This document shows, in pieces, positions 30,971-43,900 of a stretch of DNA of 64,000 nucleotides (position 1 is its first letter; every line of letters starts with the position of its first letter). The stretch is taken from positions 650,001-714,000 of the forward strand of contig JAFFSR010000353.1 of assembly GCA_017163975.1 (NCBI GenBank), written 5' to 3'. The position numbers were made by a program, and so were the translations under genes. This DNA comes from Anastatus disparis. Taxonomy: Eukaryota; Arthropoda; Insecta; Hymenoptera; Eupelmidae. The notes beneath the pieces are model-generated. The model saw only the letters and a list, made by a program, of their open reading frames with translations, was not told the DNA's origin and made no database searches.

Positions 30971-31970
30971 ATGGGTGCTTACTTAAGATCTACAGATGTA
31001 TTTACTTGGAATAAAGCATCTATGACCCCAAGGTATGCTCTTGAAATAATAGATAGAAGTCTGCCTGATATTATGAACAACAATAAATCATTTGGTGGCA
31101 AAATTATTGTTTTAGACAGCTATTTCCTGTCAAAGTTTTCGGAACTCGTAGCGAAACAATTTATTCATTAATCGCAGTTTAGATTGGAATAAATTAAACA
31201 AATTTTCTCTAACAAAATATGAAAGCTTTACCTGAAAAGACTCAATTTGTTCAATTTTTACTTGATGTTGGAAATGGAAAATTAACAAATAATTCTTTGA
31301 GTTTAGATCACTTTGCTGCTAATTATATTATTCCATCTGAAATAGACATAGATGATATTTATGGTAATATTTTAGCAAAGAAGGAATATCGAAAATCTAT
31401 TAACTATGCTATTTTATATATAAGAAATGCTAATGTCAACGAAATTAACGATAGAGTTGTTAATTTACTCGATGAGGCAACAGAAAAAGTTTATACAAAT
31501 ATAGATAGCACAGAAAATTGTGATAATACTGGATTCGATTATACATCATTAACAATAGAATATTTGAATACTTCATCTCCTCAATCCTTTACCCCCTACG
31601 AATTAAAATTAAGATTGAATTGTATTGTTATGCTTATAAAAAATCTAAATATGAGCGAAGGATTATGTAATGGTGCTAGATTACTAATTTTCAGTTTATT
31701 TAACAATACATTAAAGTGCGAAATATTGACTAGTGATAAAAAAGAAGCAATAGTATTTATAAATCTAATCACTTTGTACTCATCTGAAAGTGATTATCCG
31801 TTTATTTTTAAGCGAAGACAATTTCCAATTAAAATCGCTTTTGCAATGACGATTAATTAAGCTCGAGGTAAAAAATTTGTAAAAATTGTAGTAGATTTAA
31901 GAAAACAAGTTTTTAATCATGATCAGCTATACGTAGCTTACCCCGAGTTCGTTCATCGAATTCATTAAGA
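30971..31970 (+). pseudogene. Helitron Pif1-like helicase relic
   Basis: Two frames carry Helitron helicase pieces. The first (30971-31171) has a Walker B-like FTWNKASMTPRYALEIIDR followed by MNNNKSFGGKIIVL, where the normal GGDFRQ is replaced. The second (31219-31860) has FLLDVGNGKL, PYELKLRLNCIVMLIKNLN, GLCNGARLLIFSLF and FKRRQFPIKIAFAMTIN, then a TAA where the conserved Lys is expected; the frame continues past it with VDLRKQVFNHDQLYVAYPEF, matching the end of the helicase. Stops separate the pieces. The N-terminal Rep/HUH part is absent. Helitrons are rolling-circle DNA transposons; this is a truncated, dead copy. Confidence 0.85.
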
Positions 31971-32248
31971 ATTTATTTAGATAGATCTAATAAAATAAAT
32001 ATTAAGAATTATGTGTTTAAAGAACTTTATTTGTAATGTACAGTACAAGTAACGATTGTTACTCAAATTTCATTTTGTCTTTGTCTCATGATAAGTAAAA
32101 AAGACAGATGACACAACCGTTTCTTAGATATGTTTATGAATTCGAACTTTAATTACCCAATGGAAAGAAAAAACGAAATTTCTTGATTTATCATGTCAAA
32201 ACATCATGTAACGATTTTTTTGATTTGTACACGTTTCAAACAATACTT
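31971..32248. other. AT-rich DNA, no gene seen
   Basis: No open frame or repeat pairing identified; possibly the 3' flank of the Helitron relic. Confidence 0.35.
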
Positions 32249-33162
32249 ACAAGGAGAGTGTTTCACCTTCGGGTCACCGTTTTTGCTCAAATTTTGGGAA
32301 TGTTTTCTGGATGCAGAAATATAAAGAAAGCCGAAATTTTAGAGGCCAACGCTCAATATTTCCCTATTACAGGCTAGTTACAAGCCATCGAAGAAAATCA
32401 TTAAAAAAGTGACTAGATTTTCAAACGCTTATAGTTCCTCAGAATTATCAGCTAGAAGCTTAAACCTTTTTTTAAATGAAAGCTGAGCTCAAATCCTTTC
32501 AAAAAAGTAGTTATAGCATTTCAAAATATTATTTTTTCCCAAAGTTATAGCATAATAAAGATTGAACCCAATTTTAGCTTTTATTATTAATTAATGTTTT
32601 AAACAAAAAATTCAGGTCCAATCTTTATTACGCTCTAACTTTGGAAAAAAAATAATATTTTGAGATGGTATAGGTACTATTTCGAAAGGATTCGAGCTTA
32701 GCTTTCATTTAACCCTTTGAGGGGCAGTGGTACGTATTTGTCCCACCTATTTGGTTTTGGATTTTTCCGTATTTCTAAAACGTATATGCCTTTTTAAGAC
32801 ATCTATAAGACTTTTTGAACTCTTGAATACCTGATTTATTAGATTTTATAGAGAAATTGCAAATATTCATTAATTGAAGTATTTGTTATAAACAATTAAT
32901 CTCAAAAAAACCCGTTTTTTACAGAAAAATGTGCCCCTCAAAGGGTTAAAAAAAGGTTTAAGCTTCTAGCTAATAATGCTGAGGAACTATAAGCGATTGA
33001 AAATGTAGTAACTTTTTTAGTGATTTTATTCAATGGCCTGTAACTAGGGAAATATTGAGCGTTGGCCTCTAAAATTTTGGCTTTCTTCATATTTCTGCAT
33101 CTAGGAAACATTCCCAAAATTTGAGCAAAAACGGTGACCCGGAGGTGAAACACTCTCCTTGT
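32249..33162. mobile_element. long foldback element with a nested MITE
   Basis: The ends acaaggagagtgtttcacct and aggtgaaacactctccttgt are complementary. Arms of more than 400 bp pair across the element, with blocks such as attttagaggccaacgctca. The right arm is split by the TTAA MITE at 32709-32949; the left arm shows the uninterrupted sequence. No protein is encoded. Confidence 0.88.
32709..32949. mobile_element. TTAA-flanked MITE with ccctttgagggg ends
   Basis: TTAA at 32709-32712 and 32946-32949. Inverted ends ccctttgaggggca and tgcccctcaaaggg. It sits inside the right arm of the surrounding foldback, giving a clear relative age. Confidence 0.88.
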
Positions 33163-33821
33163 TAGTCAATTCAGAGCCATTTTTGAAAATTTTTGAAATT
33201 TATGAACTTAAAAATTTTTTAAGATAATTTGGTCTTAAAAAAAATTTTGACTAATTTTACAAAAAAATTTCGAAGTTCAAAAATTAAAAAAATTTTAAAA
33301 ATTTTCAATAATTGTTCTGAATTGACTAAGCATGGTTTGAAACGTGTAAAAACCAAAAAAAATCGTTACATGATGTTTTGGCATGATAAATCATCCGAGG
33401 AATCAAGTAATTTGTCACCTGATTTTTATTACCAGGGCATGCTTTGTATATTAAGCTCTTTCTATATTTTAAGACGAAGTCGCTGATTGGTGTTGGTGAT
33501 TAAAAATGACCAATCAGCATTCTCGTCAACAAGTTTACAAAAGACTTAGCACACGGAATATGGCAGTAAGAACGTAATTTAAATAGCCTCTATATAATAG
33601 TTTTATTTCAAGACTAATAAAAATCTTTTGATTAATTGTTCAATTAATTATTTCATTATATTGTAATATTTATTTTTCTATAACAAAAAAATCTACGCGC
33701 GATTTATCGCGCTAAACAACTTCTAGTTTTTCTAAAACCAACCCTGCACACAGCCGTATACTAAGGTCTGGAAACCACGGACAGGTTTCGAAACTCCGGT
33801 GGTTGTCATTAAATCGTCGGG
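33163..33821. other. AT-rich DNA, no gene seen
   Basis: The frame at 33229-33486 is Lys/Asn-rich low complexity and has no family signature. Nothing else is recognisable. Confidence 0.4.
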
Positions 33822-33990
33822 TTAGGGCGATTCTGCATGGATACCGATCCCCTATCCCGTACCTACGTTCTGATGAGACCGATTGGCTAGATTTAACAGA
33901 ATCGTTGAAAATTTATAAGAACCAGCCAATCGGTCTCATCAGAGCGTGGGTACAGGATAGGGGTCAGGTAACTATGAAGAATCACCCTTA
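33822..33990. repeat. foldback/MITE hairpin
   Basis: Arms ttagggcgattctgcat... and ...atgaagaatcaccctta pair over about 65 bp; the inner blocks tgatgagaccgattggct and agccaatcggtctcatca are perfect complements. TTA flanks both ends. Confidence 0.85.
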
Positions 33991-34228
33991 GGGGAATAAC
34001 GTCACAATTCAGCCAAGTGCTCAAAAACGTTACTTCTCGTCCCGAGTCTACACTCTGAACTCTGTGCCGTCTATACCCTGCTGGAAATGACTTACTAAAA
34101 TTAATTTAAAAGAATTTAGGCTCGAATTTATAGTCAACACTGAACACTCAGCACTCATTAACATGTATCAAACATCATTCTATCTTACTCTAATTCCATA
34201 AGAAAAACAAGGATATGATGATGTTTAA
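33991..34228. other. spacer, no gene seen
   Basis: Contains an isolated ccctgctggaaatg at 34077 resembling the ends of the CCCTG foldbacks; no matching second end was found. Confidence 0.35.
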
Positions 34229-35161
34229 CCCTGCTGTAAAAAAGCAGCTGATAAACCTGCTGATAAACGAGCTGATAAATCTGCTGATATATTAGCTGAT
34301 TTATCAGCAGGTTTTTCATAAAATATTTTTTTACTAAATAATAGATCATAAATCATATTATACATGCAAAAGACTATATCTTTTTATTTTTATAAGTTAT
34401 AAAATTTTATTTTTTTTTTATTTTTGAAAATATATTAATGAGAAAATTAAATAAAAAGTGAATTTATGTTAAATACACTGAGAGAAATTTTATATGAAAC
34501 ATTACAAGAATCATAGTACATTTTTACAATGTAGCTTTGTAAACTTTTCAATTGCGTTAAATTTACTATGTTATACAGAAAATTTTATTCCTCTTCTTAA
34601 TAAACTTCATGTGAAAAAACGTTACAATATAATTTGTATTTGTATTAGGTTCATAAAATTATTTACAAAATAAACAGCAAAAAATATTAGGCCATTTTCA
34701 GAATATTACAAAACAATCTTGAAATAATTACAATGTCAAGATAATAAAATTTTGAATATTTTAATGTTTTCAATAATACCTGTAAATTTTTACTAGATCA
34801 GATATTAATATTTGTCACATACATTGTACAAACTCTATAATTTGTTGTAACAATATCCCTTGCGCATACACAGGTTGATTCTCAAATAAGAGAGAACGAT
34901 ACCAGCATATAATCCTGGCGACTGATGTGTTAAAATTCATGCCCAACTCCCGCAAGTGGTAAGAGATTAGCATACTTTGTATATAAGGTCGATCCATCTG
35001 ACCGTACGGGAGAGTCTAGATGATGGAACTTTTCGAGACCCGACCCACCCCGTACCCGTACCCATCTTCGTTCAATTCTCGAGTGGAGTGTTCCATCTAG
35101 ACTACTTCGCGTTTCTCGAGAAGTTCGATAGTACACGTAAGATGCCTTTCTATTAAATTTA

Positions 35162-35272
<111 letters not shown>

Positions 35273-36009
35273 AATTTTGAATTTGGCATAGTAATAAAAT
35301 AAATGTTTTGTTAAATTGCTTTTAAAAATAATAATATTATGTATTTAATTATTCAAAAAAGTTTGTTGTAAATAGAACATAAATATTATTTATATTCAGT
35401 TATTTCTAATGATTGCCCTTCTATGAAAAAGCAGCTGATGAACCTGCTGATAAACAAGCTGATAAACGAGCTGATAAATCAGCTGATATTTTAGCTGATT
35501 CATCAGCACATTTTTCATAGAATATTTTTTCATTAAATAGTAAATCATAAATTATATTATACATGCAAAAGAGTATATATTTATATTTTTACAGGTTATG
35601 AAATTCAATTTTTTTTATTTTTGAAAATATATTAATTAGAAATTTAAATAAAAAGTGAATTTATATTAAATATACTGAGAGAAATTTTATATGAAATATT
35701 ACAAGGATCATAGTACATTTTTACGATGTAGCCTTATAAACTTTTCAATTCCGTTAAATTTACTATACTATATAGAAAATTTTATTCCTCTACTCAATAA
35801 ATTTTATACAAAAAAACTTTGCAAATTTTTTTGGTTGGTTACTGATTTCCATGTTATGTACAGCAATTTATTTACTTCTGGATTCAAATATTATTACAGT
35901 CGATTTTTAAATACAAGAGATTATTTCATATTGATGTTATTATCTTTGCTGTGAATTAATATAATCTATATACATATAACTAAATATGAACGTAAAGTCC
36001 CAGAGTTCG

Positions 36010-36320
36010 CTAAAAAACACGCGCGCATGTTATTAAGGGAGAGTTCAACTGACGGAACTTTTCGAGACCCGAACTGCTCTGTACCAGTACCCGTCCATGT
36101 TCAATGCTCGAGTCGAGTGTTCCATTTAGACTACTTTGTGTTCCCTGAGAAATTCAATAGTAAATGTACGATGTCTTCCTATTAAATTTAATAGAAAGGC
36201 ATCGTACGTGTACTATCGAACTTCTCGAGGAACACGAAGTAGTCTAGATGGAACACTCTACTCGAGAATTGAACGAAGACGGGTACAGGTACGGGGCAGG
36301 TCGGGTCTCGAAAAATTCCA
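36010..36320. repeat. palindromic centre of the 6.2-kb foldback
   Basis: The halves around 36183 are inverted copies (agactactttgtgttcc and gaacacgaagtagtct), and a third version lies at 35010-35165. The open frame at 36136-36414 crosses this palindrome and is not a gene. Confidence 0.7.
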
Positions 36321-36778
36321 TCATCTGGACTCTTCCTTACGGTCAGATGGATCGACCTTATATGTAAAGTATGCTAATCTCTCACCACTTGCGGCAGTTC
36401 GGCATGAATTTTAACGCATCAGTCACCAGGATTATATGCTGATATCGTTCTCTCTTATTTGAGAATCAACCTGTGCACGCGCAAGGGATATTGTTATAAC
36501 AAATTATAGAGTTTGTACAATGTATGTGACAAATAATAATATCTGATCTAGTAAAAATTTACAGGTATTATTGAAAACATTAAAATATTCAAAATTTTAT
36601 TATCTTGACATTGTAATTATTTCAAAATTGTTTTGTAATATTCTGAAAATGGCCTAATATTTTTTGCTGTTTATTTTGTAAATAATTTTATGAACCTAAT
36701 ACAAATACAAATTATATTGTAACGTTTTTTTACATGAAGTTTATTAAGAAGAGGAATAAAATTTTCTGTATAGCATAG

Positions 36779-37625
36779 TTTTTTTTTCTTAAAAGAAAAA
36801 AAAATTAATATATAAAGGATATTGTCCTCCAGCGATGCCGAAAGTGGCAGAGTCAGAGAGGGAAATTCAAAAATGTGTAAAAAAAAAGTATTAAAATAAA
36901 TAGTTTTCAAAATTTGATAATTAATAAATAATTCTAAAAAATAAAGTTACTATAACAAAATAATTTTTTTTCTATTTTTTACATTTTTTTGAGTTAAACA
37001 AAATTTTGTTAAACTCAAAAAAATGTAAAAAATTGAAAAAAAAATTATTTTGTTATAGTAACTTTGTTTTTTAGAATTATTTATTAACTATCAAATTTTG
37101 AAAACTATTTATTTTAATACTTTTTTTTTACACATTTTTGAATTTCCCTCTCTGACTCTGCCACTTTCGGCATCGCTGTGTCCTCTATATGATTAACCTT
37201 TTTTATATGGTGCAGTCGAGGGAGTCCAGTCCGGCATCCGTTTAACGCATAACATCAGACTAGACTGAGGGGCTATTCAAGCAGTGATACATATGTATGT
37301 ATCACGCTGTATGTATGCGCGTGCATACTTTTTATTCTCTTCCCCATACATATCGTCGCGATACATACATATGTATCGCTACTTAAATAGCTCCTCTGTC
37401 AGACCCACCATACCGAAAACTTTGACTACCGATGGATGGTCAGCCACTGTTGTGACCAACAATCAACCGATACTCAATGAGGTCGGATTTTTTAAGAGTC
37501 GCGATATGGATAGCACATACACTAATTTTCTTTCGAAAAAAAGTCAGAGGTACCTGGCCAGGATTCGAATCCGCGCCCACCGCGTTGAAGGCAAGAGCTC
37601 TATCCGTTACGCCACCGCGCTCCTG
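36779..37625 (-). mobile_element. tRNA-derived SINE, copy 1, split by a hAT-like MITE
   Basis: On the minus strand it begins at 37625 with a tRNA-like head: A-box-like ggtggcgtaacgg and B-box-like ggattcgaatcc. A body shared with 48780-49117 follows (for example accgatactcaatgag as read on plus), and an A-rich tail ends at 36779. A 14-bp direct repeat, tctgtatagcatag, flanks it (36765-36778 and 37626-37639), the hallmark of LINE-mediated insertion. The MITE at 36830-37178 lies near its 3' end. Confidence 0.85.
36830..37178. mobile_element. hAT-like palindromic MITE inside the SINE
   Basis: Terminal inverted repeats cagcgatgccgaaagtggca and tgccactttcggcatcgctg, with a 7-8 bp flanking duplication (tgtcctc). 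This fits the hAT superfamily (CAG-type ends, 8-bp target duplication). The arms are almost fully complementary, so the whole insert folds into one hairpin. Confidence 0.85.
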
Positions 37626-37732
37626 TCTGTATAGCATAGTAAATTTAACGCAATTGAAAAGTTTACAAAGCTACATTGTAAAAATGTACTATGATTCTTG
37701 TAATATTTCATATAAAATTTCTCTCAGTGTAT

Positions 37733-38140
37733 TTAAGAGTCCGCTGTATCTCTGTCCTTTTCTAATTAAAAAATTGACTTTTTTCCCAAAATTAGCAACA
37801 AGAGGCAAAAATAAAGAGATGGTTTCGATGTGTTTAATAAAATGTAATATTTTCTTTGATTAATATGAATTAATTTTATTGCTTCGATTTTAAGAAAAGT
37901 TTGAATAACTTAAAAAATTAGAAATTAGTGTCAAATAATGGGGTTTTCAAGTTATTCCAACTTTTCTTGAAAATAAAGCGGTGGAATTAAATTATTCTTA
38001 TCAGAGAAAATATTGCTTTCTATTACACGAATCGAAACCATCTCTTTATTTCTGCCTGAAGCTATTAGGTTTTATAGAAAATAAATTTTAAATAGATTCG
38101 GTAAAACAGGTAACTGTGTCGGTATACAGCTGACTCTCAA
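37733..38140. mobile_element. TTAA MITE in the right arm of the 6.2-kb foldback
   Basis: Flanked by TTAA on the left and a mutated TCAA on the right. The ends gagtccgctgtat and atacagctgactc are imperfect complements, and the arms pair over much of their length. The uninterrupted arm sequence is present at 34450-34490. It shares internal blocks (atctctgtccttttctaat) with the MITE at 49542-49930. Confidence 0.78.
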
Positions 38141-38187
38141 CATGAATTCACTTTTTATTTAATTTTCTAATTAATATATTTTCAAAA

Positions 38188-40214
38188 AAACGCTGCCAAG
38201 TGCTTTGGCGGAATGCTTACTCATAGAGCTCTTTGAGTTTCATTATTTTTTTTATATTTATTTAAATGTGATTTTAATATAAAAAAATTGTCTAACATTA
38301 ATATTTATTAATAAACTTGTACTTTAAAAGAACGATGACAACGAAATTCATTCTTCTTCTTCAAATATTTTTTCCATTTATTAAAAAACAATTTAATTTA
38401 TAATATTTAATAATGATTATATTTAAATACTTAATTGAATGTAATAATACAAGCCAACATCTAAATCATTAGTACTATTATAAATTTTCAAGAGTAACTC
38501 AGAAATCAAAAGAAGTGATCAAAAAGCTACGCTAATAAAATTATTTTTTTAAAACTTGGTTTATAAAGACAGTAGCAAATAACTTGTATACAAATTTTAG
38601 AGCAATTCAAGTACTTTACGTAAAATGGAAAAAAACTGAAATATGAAAATTTTTTGAGAAAATTTTTAAAATTTTCTAAAATGAAAACTACGCTAAAAAG
38701 ATCGGTTTATAAAAGTTATCCTTCTTTTAGCAGATGCAAATTATTCCCATGGAAATCTCAAAGCAAATTCATCAATTAACTTACGTAAAATACAAAAAAA
38801 AAATTAAAAATCGAAAATTTTTTCAAATTCTTAAAATGGCTCTATAAAAAAAAATACACTATGAATACAAATTTTCAATAGCTTCCCGCCTAGTTATACA
38901 AAAACATAAATGGTATACAAAATTTGAAGCAAATCCATCGAGTAATTTTCGAGATCTAACTGGTTAAATAAATAACATTTTCTTTTCAAAATTTTAAAAA
39001 TGCTTTAAAATTAAAACTACGCTATAAAAATCAATTTTTGAAAATTTCGCTTCTTTTGGCAGTCGCAAATAATTTCCCTGCAATTTTTAGAACAAATCTA
39101 TCGAGTACTTTACGTAGAATAAAAAAAAATAAGAAAAGAAGAATCGAAATTTTTTTTTAAATCTTTAAAATTCTCTAAAATTGTAACCACCCTGAGAAAA
39201 TTAGTTTTCAAAAGCTTATTTTTTTCAGACAATAGCGAATTAATTGTATAAAAATTTTGGAGAAAATTTATAATATGGTTAACGCAAAATAGAAAATAAA
39301 TGAAAAATAAATTTTTTTTTGAAAATTTTCAAAGTGCTCTAAAATTAAAACTGCGCTGAGAAAATTAGTTTTCCAAAGCTTGTTTTCTTCAGACAGTAGC
39401 GAATTAATTGCATACAAATTTTGGAGCAAATCTATCAAATGGTTTTCGTAAAATAGAAAAAAATTAAAAATAAAAATTTTTTTAATAATTTCAAAAATGC
39501 TCTAAAATTAAAAGTGCGCTAAGAAAATTAGTTTACGAAATTTTTTATACTTTTGGCAGTCGAAATTAAGTTTTATACAAATTTTCGAACAAATTCTTCG
39601 GGTAGTTTACGTAAAATACAAAAAAAATGAAAAATCGAAATTTTTTTAAAATTCTTAAAATGATTAAAAAAAAAAACTACTCTAAGAAAACCAATTCTCA
39701 ATAGCTTCCGCACCAGTTCATCAATAAATTGAATTGTATGGAAAATTTAAAGTAAATCCATCGAGTAGTTTTTAAGATTTTATTGGCTTAATAAATAGAA
39801 ACATTTTTTTCAAAAATTTCAAAATGCTCTAAAATTAAATGCAAATTTTGAAGCAAATTCATCGAGTAGTAAACAAAAAAAACCAAAAAACGAAAAATCG
39901 ATTTAAAAAAAAAAAAAAAAAAAACTTAAATGAAAACTACGCCAGAAGAACCAATTATTTATAGCTTCCCAGCAAGTTAGTCACAAAACTAAATTCCATG
40001 CAAAATTAGAAGCAAATCCATCGAGTAGTTCTCGAGATACAATTTACTAACTGAATTCATACATCCACACAAACACACACACACACATACATACAGACAT
40101 TTTCTGGAAACCACTTTTTTCGACTCACCGAGTTCAAATATGTACAAATTAATGAAAAAATAGAAAAAATTTTTTTTTTATTGATACAATGCTTTCTCTA
40201 TGAGAAAGCAATAA
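38188..40214. repeat. inserted block with about 165-bp diverged tandem repeats
   Basis: Within the foldback's right arm, landmarks such as cagtagcgaattaattg recur about every 165 bp (near 39061, 39228, 39394 and 39558). The right edge has an AC/AT simple stretch (40070-40100) and a hairpin tgctttctctatgagaaagca just before the arm resumes. A terminal hairpin could suggest a Helitron-like or other 3' end, but no CTRR terminus is clear. No coding sequence. Confidence 0.6.
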
Positions 40215-40453
40215 AATTTTATAACTTATAAAAATAAAAAGATATAGTCTTTTGCATGTATAATATGATTTATGATCTACTATTTAGTAAAAAAATATTT
40301 TATAAAAAATCTGCTAATAAATCAGCTAATATATCAGCTGATATATCAGCTGCTATTCGCGGACGAATCAGCATCTGATTTATTAGCCGATATATCAGCA
40401 GATTTATCACCACGTTTATCAACAGGTTTATCAGCTGCTTTTTTACAGCAGGG

Positions 40454-40979
40454 TAATACATCCCACACAGCATGTAAGCTTCCTGGAAGCTTCCCGGAAG
40501 ATTTGGAAGAAAGGTTGGAAGCTTTCAGGAACTTTCCAGTGGAAACTTCCCAAAAGCTGGATATGTCCTCAATCAGGAGTCTTCCGTAAGTCTTTCATGG
40601 CATATTTCAGTGGAAGCTCACTGGAAGTTGCTAAACGACGTCATTTTTTGTCCTAATCCCTAACATACTAAATAACGTTATTTAAAACGCCTTTTGGTGT
40701 GTCAAGTTATGTATTAGGAAAATATCGTCATTAAATATAATAAAAAATTTGAATGGAAAAGGACTTGTTTTTTGTTATTGCAATAAAGTCATTTTCGTTA
40801 AAAAAAATTACCTAATTTTTATAACAATTATCTCATTTTCATTCAAATGTCTTTTTAGTGTAGCTATAGCGTCATTAATATTGTTTTTTATTAACTTACA
40901 AACGAGGATAAGTCATATTTATGAGTGCTAGTGTAGTGTCCGTTTTACTTCCATTCAAAATAATAATTCCTGATTCATT
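40454..40979. other. spacer with array-like beginning
   Basis: The left part (40480-40620) has scattered ggaagcttcc-type words related to the following array; the remainder is AT-rich with no gene. The frame at 40272-40589 is a by-product of the cagctgata subrepeats. Confidence 0.45.
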
Positions 40980-43900
40980 AGTCTACTAATGGAATCTTCC
41001 ATGGAATGTTTACGAAAGCTTCCTGAATCCTTCGACCCGAATGTTTCAGTCAGAAATTTCCAATATTCAGCTGCAAGGTAAATGCAATCTTCATTAGAGC
41101 TTCCTTGGTCTTTCTCTGCAATACTTCATCAATCTTCCAACAGAATATTCCTTGCAAGGTTTACGGAAGCTTCCAGGATACTCGAACCGAAATATTTCAG
41201 TGAAAATCTTCGATATTTCACTGAAATGTAAACCGAGACTTCCATTAAAGCTTCCATGAAATCTTTCGGTGCAATTAGTCATCAATCTTCTAACAGAATC
41301 TTCCTTGGAAGGTTTACGGAAGCTTACAGAAGCCTTCCACTGGAATCTTTCAATGACATTTTCCAATATTTTGCTGAAAAGAGAACGGATTCTTCCATTC
41401 AAGTTTCCATGAAATCTTTTGGTGCAATGATTCATCAATCTTCCAACGGAACCTTTTCGGAAGGTTTACGAAATCTTCCAGGAGACTAAAGTCAGAATAT
41501 TCGAGTGGAAATTCCCAACATTTTCCCGAAAGAAGAACGAAGTCTTCGATAAAGCTTCCATGAAATCTTCCAGTGCAATGATTCATCAATCTTCCAACAG
41601 AATCTTTCTTGGAAGATTTACGCAAGCTTTAAGGAGCCATCCACTGGAATGTTTCAATGACCATTTCCAATATTTCGCTCAAAAGTAAACAGAGTCTTCC
41701 ATTCAAGTTTTCATAAAATCTTTCAGTGCAATAATTCATCAATCTTCCAACGGAATCTTAATTCGAAGGTTTACAGAAGCTTTCTGGCGCCTTCTGCTGG
41801 AATGTTTCAATGACGATTTCCAATATTTCGCTGAAAGGTAAACGGAGTCTTCCATTCAAGTTTCCATAAAATTTTTCGGTGCTATGATTCATCAATCTTC
41901 CAACGGAATCTTCCTTGGAAGGTTTACGAAAGCTTTTAGGAGTCTTTCACTGAAATGTTTTACTGACAATTTCCAATATTTCGCTAAGAGGTAAACAGAG
42001 TCTTCCATTTAAGTTTTCATAAAATCTTTCGGTGCAATGATTCATCAATCTTCCAACGAAATATTCTTCGGAAAGTTTACGGAAGCTTTCTGGCGCCTTC
42101 CGCTGGAATGTTTCAATGACGATTTCCAATATTTCGCTGAAAGGTAAACGGAGTCTTCCATTCAAGTTTCTATAAAATTCAAGTTTTTATAAAATCTTTC
42201 GGTGCAATGATTCATCAATCTTCCAACGAAATATTCTTCGGAATGTTTACGAAAGCTTTCAGGAGCCTTACACTGAAATATTTCAATGACAATTTCCAAT
42301 ATTTAGCTGAAAGGTAAACGGAGTCTTCCATTAAAGTTTTCATAAAATCTTTTGGTGCAATGATTTATCAATCTTCCAATGGAATATTCTTCGGAAGGTT
42401 TACGGAAGCTTTCAGGAGCCTTTCGCTGGAATGTTTTAGTGACAAGTTCTAATATTTTGTTGAAAGGTAAACGGAGCCTTCCATTCAAGTTTCCATGTAA
42501 TCTTTCGGTGCAATGATTCATCAATCTTCCAACGGAATCTTTCTTGGAAGGTTTACGAAAGCTTTTAGGAGCCTTTCACTGAAATGATTTACTGACAATT
42601 TCCAATATATCGCTAAGAGGTAAACAGAGTCTTCCATTCAAGTTTTCATAAAATCTTTCAGTGCAATGATTCATCAATCTTCCAACGAAATATTCTTCGG
42701 AACGTTTACGGAAGCTTTCTGGCGCCTTCCGCTGGAATGTTTCAATGACGATTTCCAATATTTCGCTGAAAGGTAAACAGAGTCTTCCATTCAAGTTTCC
42801 ATAAAATTTTTCGGTGCTATGATTCATCAATCTTCTAACGGAATCTTCCTTGGAAGGTTTACGAAAGCTTTTAGGAGCCTTTGACTGAAATGTTTTACTG
42901 AAAATTTCCAATATTTCGCTGAGAGGTAAACAGAGTCTTCCATTCAAGTTTTTATAAAATCTTTCGGTGCAATGATTCATCAATCTTCCAACGAAATATT
43001 CTTCGAAACGTTTACGAAAGCTTTCAGGAGCCTTACACTGAAATGTTTCAATGACAATTTCCAATATTTCGCTGAAAGGTAAACGGAGTCTTCCATTCAA
43101 GTTTCCATGTAATCTTTCGGTGCAATGATTCATCAATCTTCCAACGGAATCTTTCTTGGAAGGTTTACGAAAGCTTTTAGGAGCCTTTGACTGAAATGTT
43201 TTACTGAAAATTTCCAATATTTCGCTGAGAGGTAAACAGAGTCTTCCATTCAAGTTTTTATAAAATCTTTCGGTGCAATGATTCATCAATCTTCCAACGA
43301 AATATTCTTCGAAACGTTTACGAAAGCTTTCTGGCGCCTTCCGCTGGAATGTTTCAATGACGATTCCCAATATTTCGCTGAAAGGTAAACGGAGTCTTCC
43401 ATTCAAGTTTCTATAAAATTCAAGTTTTTATAAAATCTTTCGGTGCAATGATTCATCAATCTTCCAACGAAATATTCTTCGGAATGTTTACGAAAGCTTT
43501 CAGGAGCCTTACACTGAAATATTTCAATGACAATTTCCAATATTTAGCTGAAAGGTAAACGGAGTCTTCCATTAAAGTTTTCATAAAATATTTTGGTGCA
43601 ATGATTTATCAATCTTCCAATGGAATATTCTTCGGAAGGTTTACGGAAGCTTTCAGGAGCCTTTCGCTGGAATGTTTTAGTGACAAGTTCTAATATTTTG
43701 TTGAAAGGTAAACGGAGCCTTCCATTCAAGTTTCCATGTAATCTTTCGGTGCAATGATTCATCAATCTTCCAACGGAATCTTTCTTGGAAGGTTTACGAA
43801 AGCTTTTAGGAACCTTTCACTGAAATGTTTTACTGACAATTTCCAATATATCGCTAAGAGGTAAACAGAGTCTTCCATTCAAGTTTTCATAAAATCTTTC

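Noticed and set aside
33229..33486. 85-aa Lys/Asn-rich ORF
   Set aside because: Low complexity, no motif, and AT-rich context; expected by chance.
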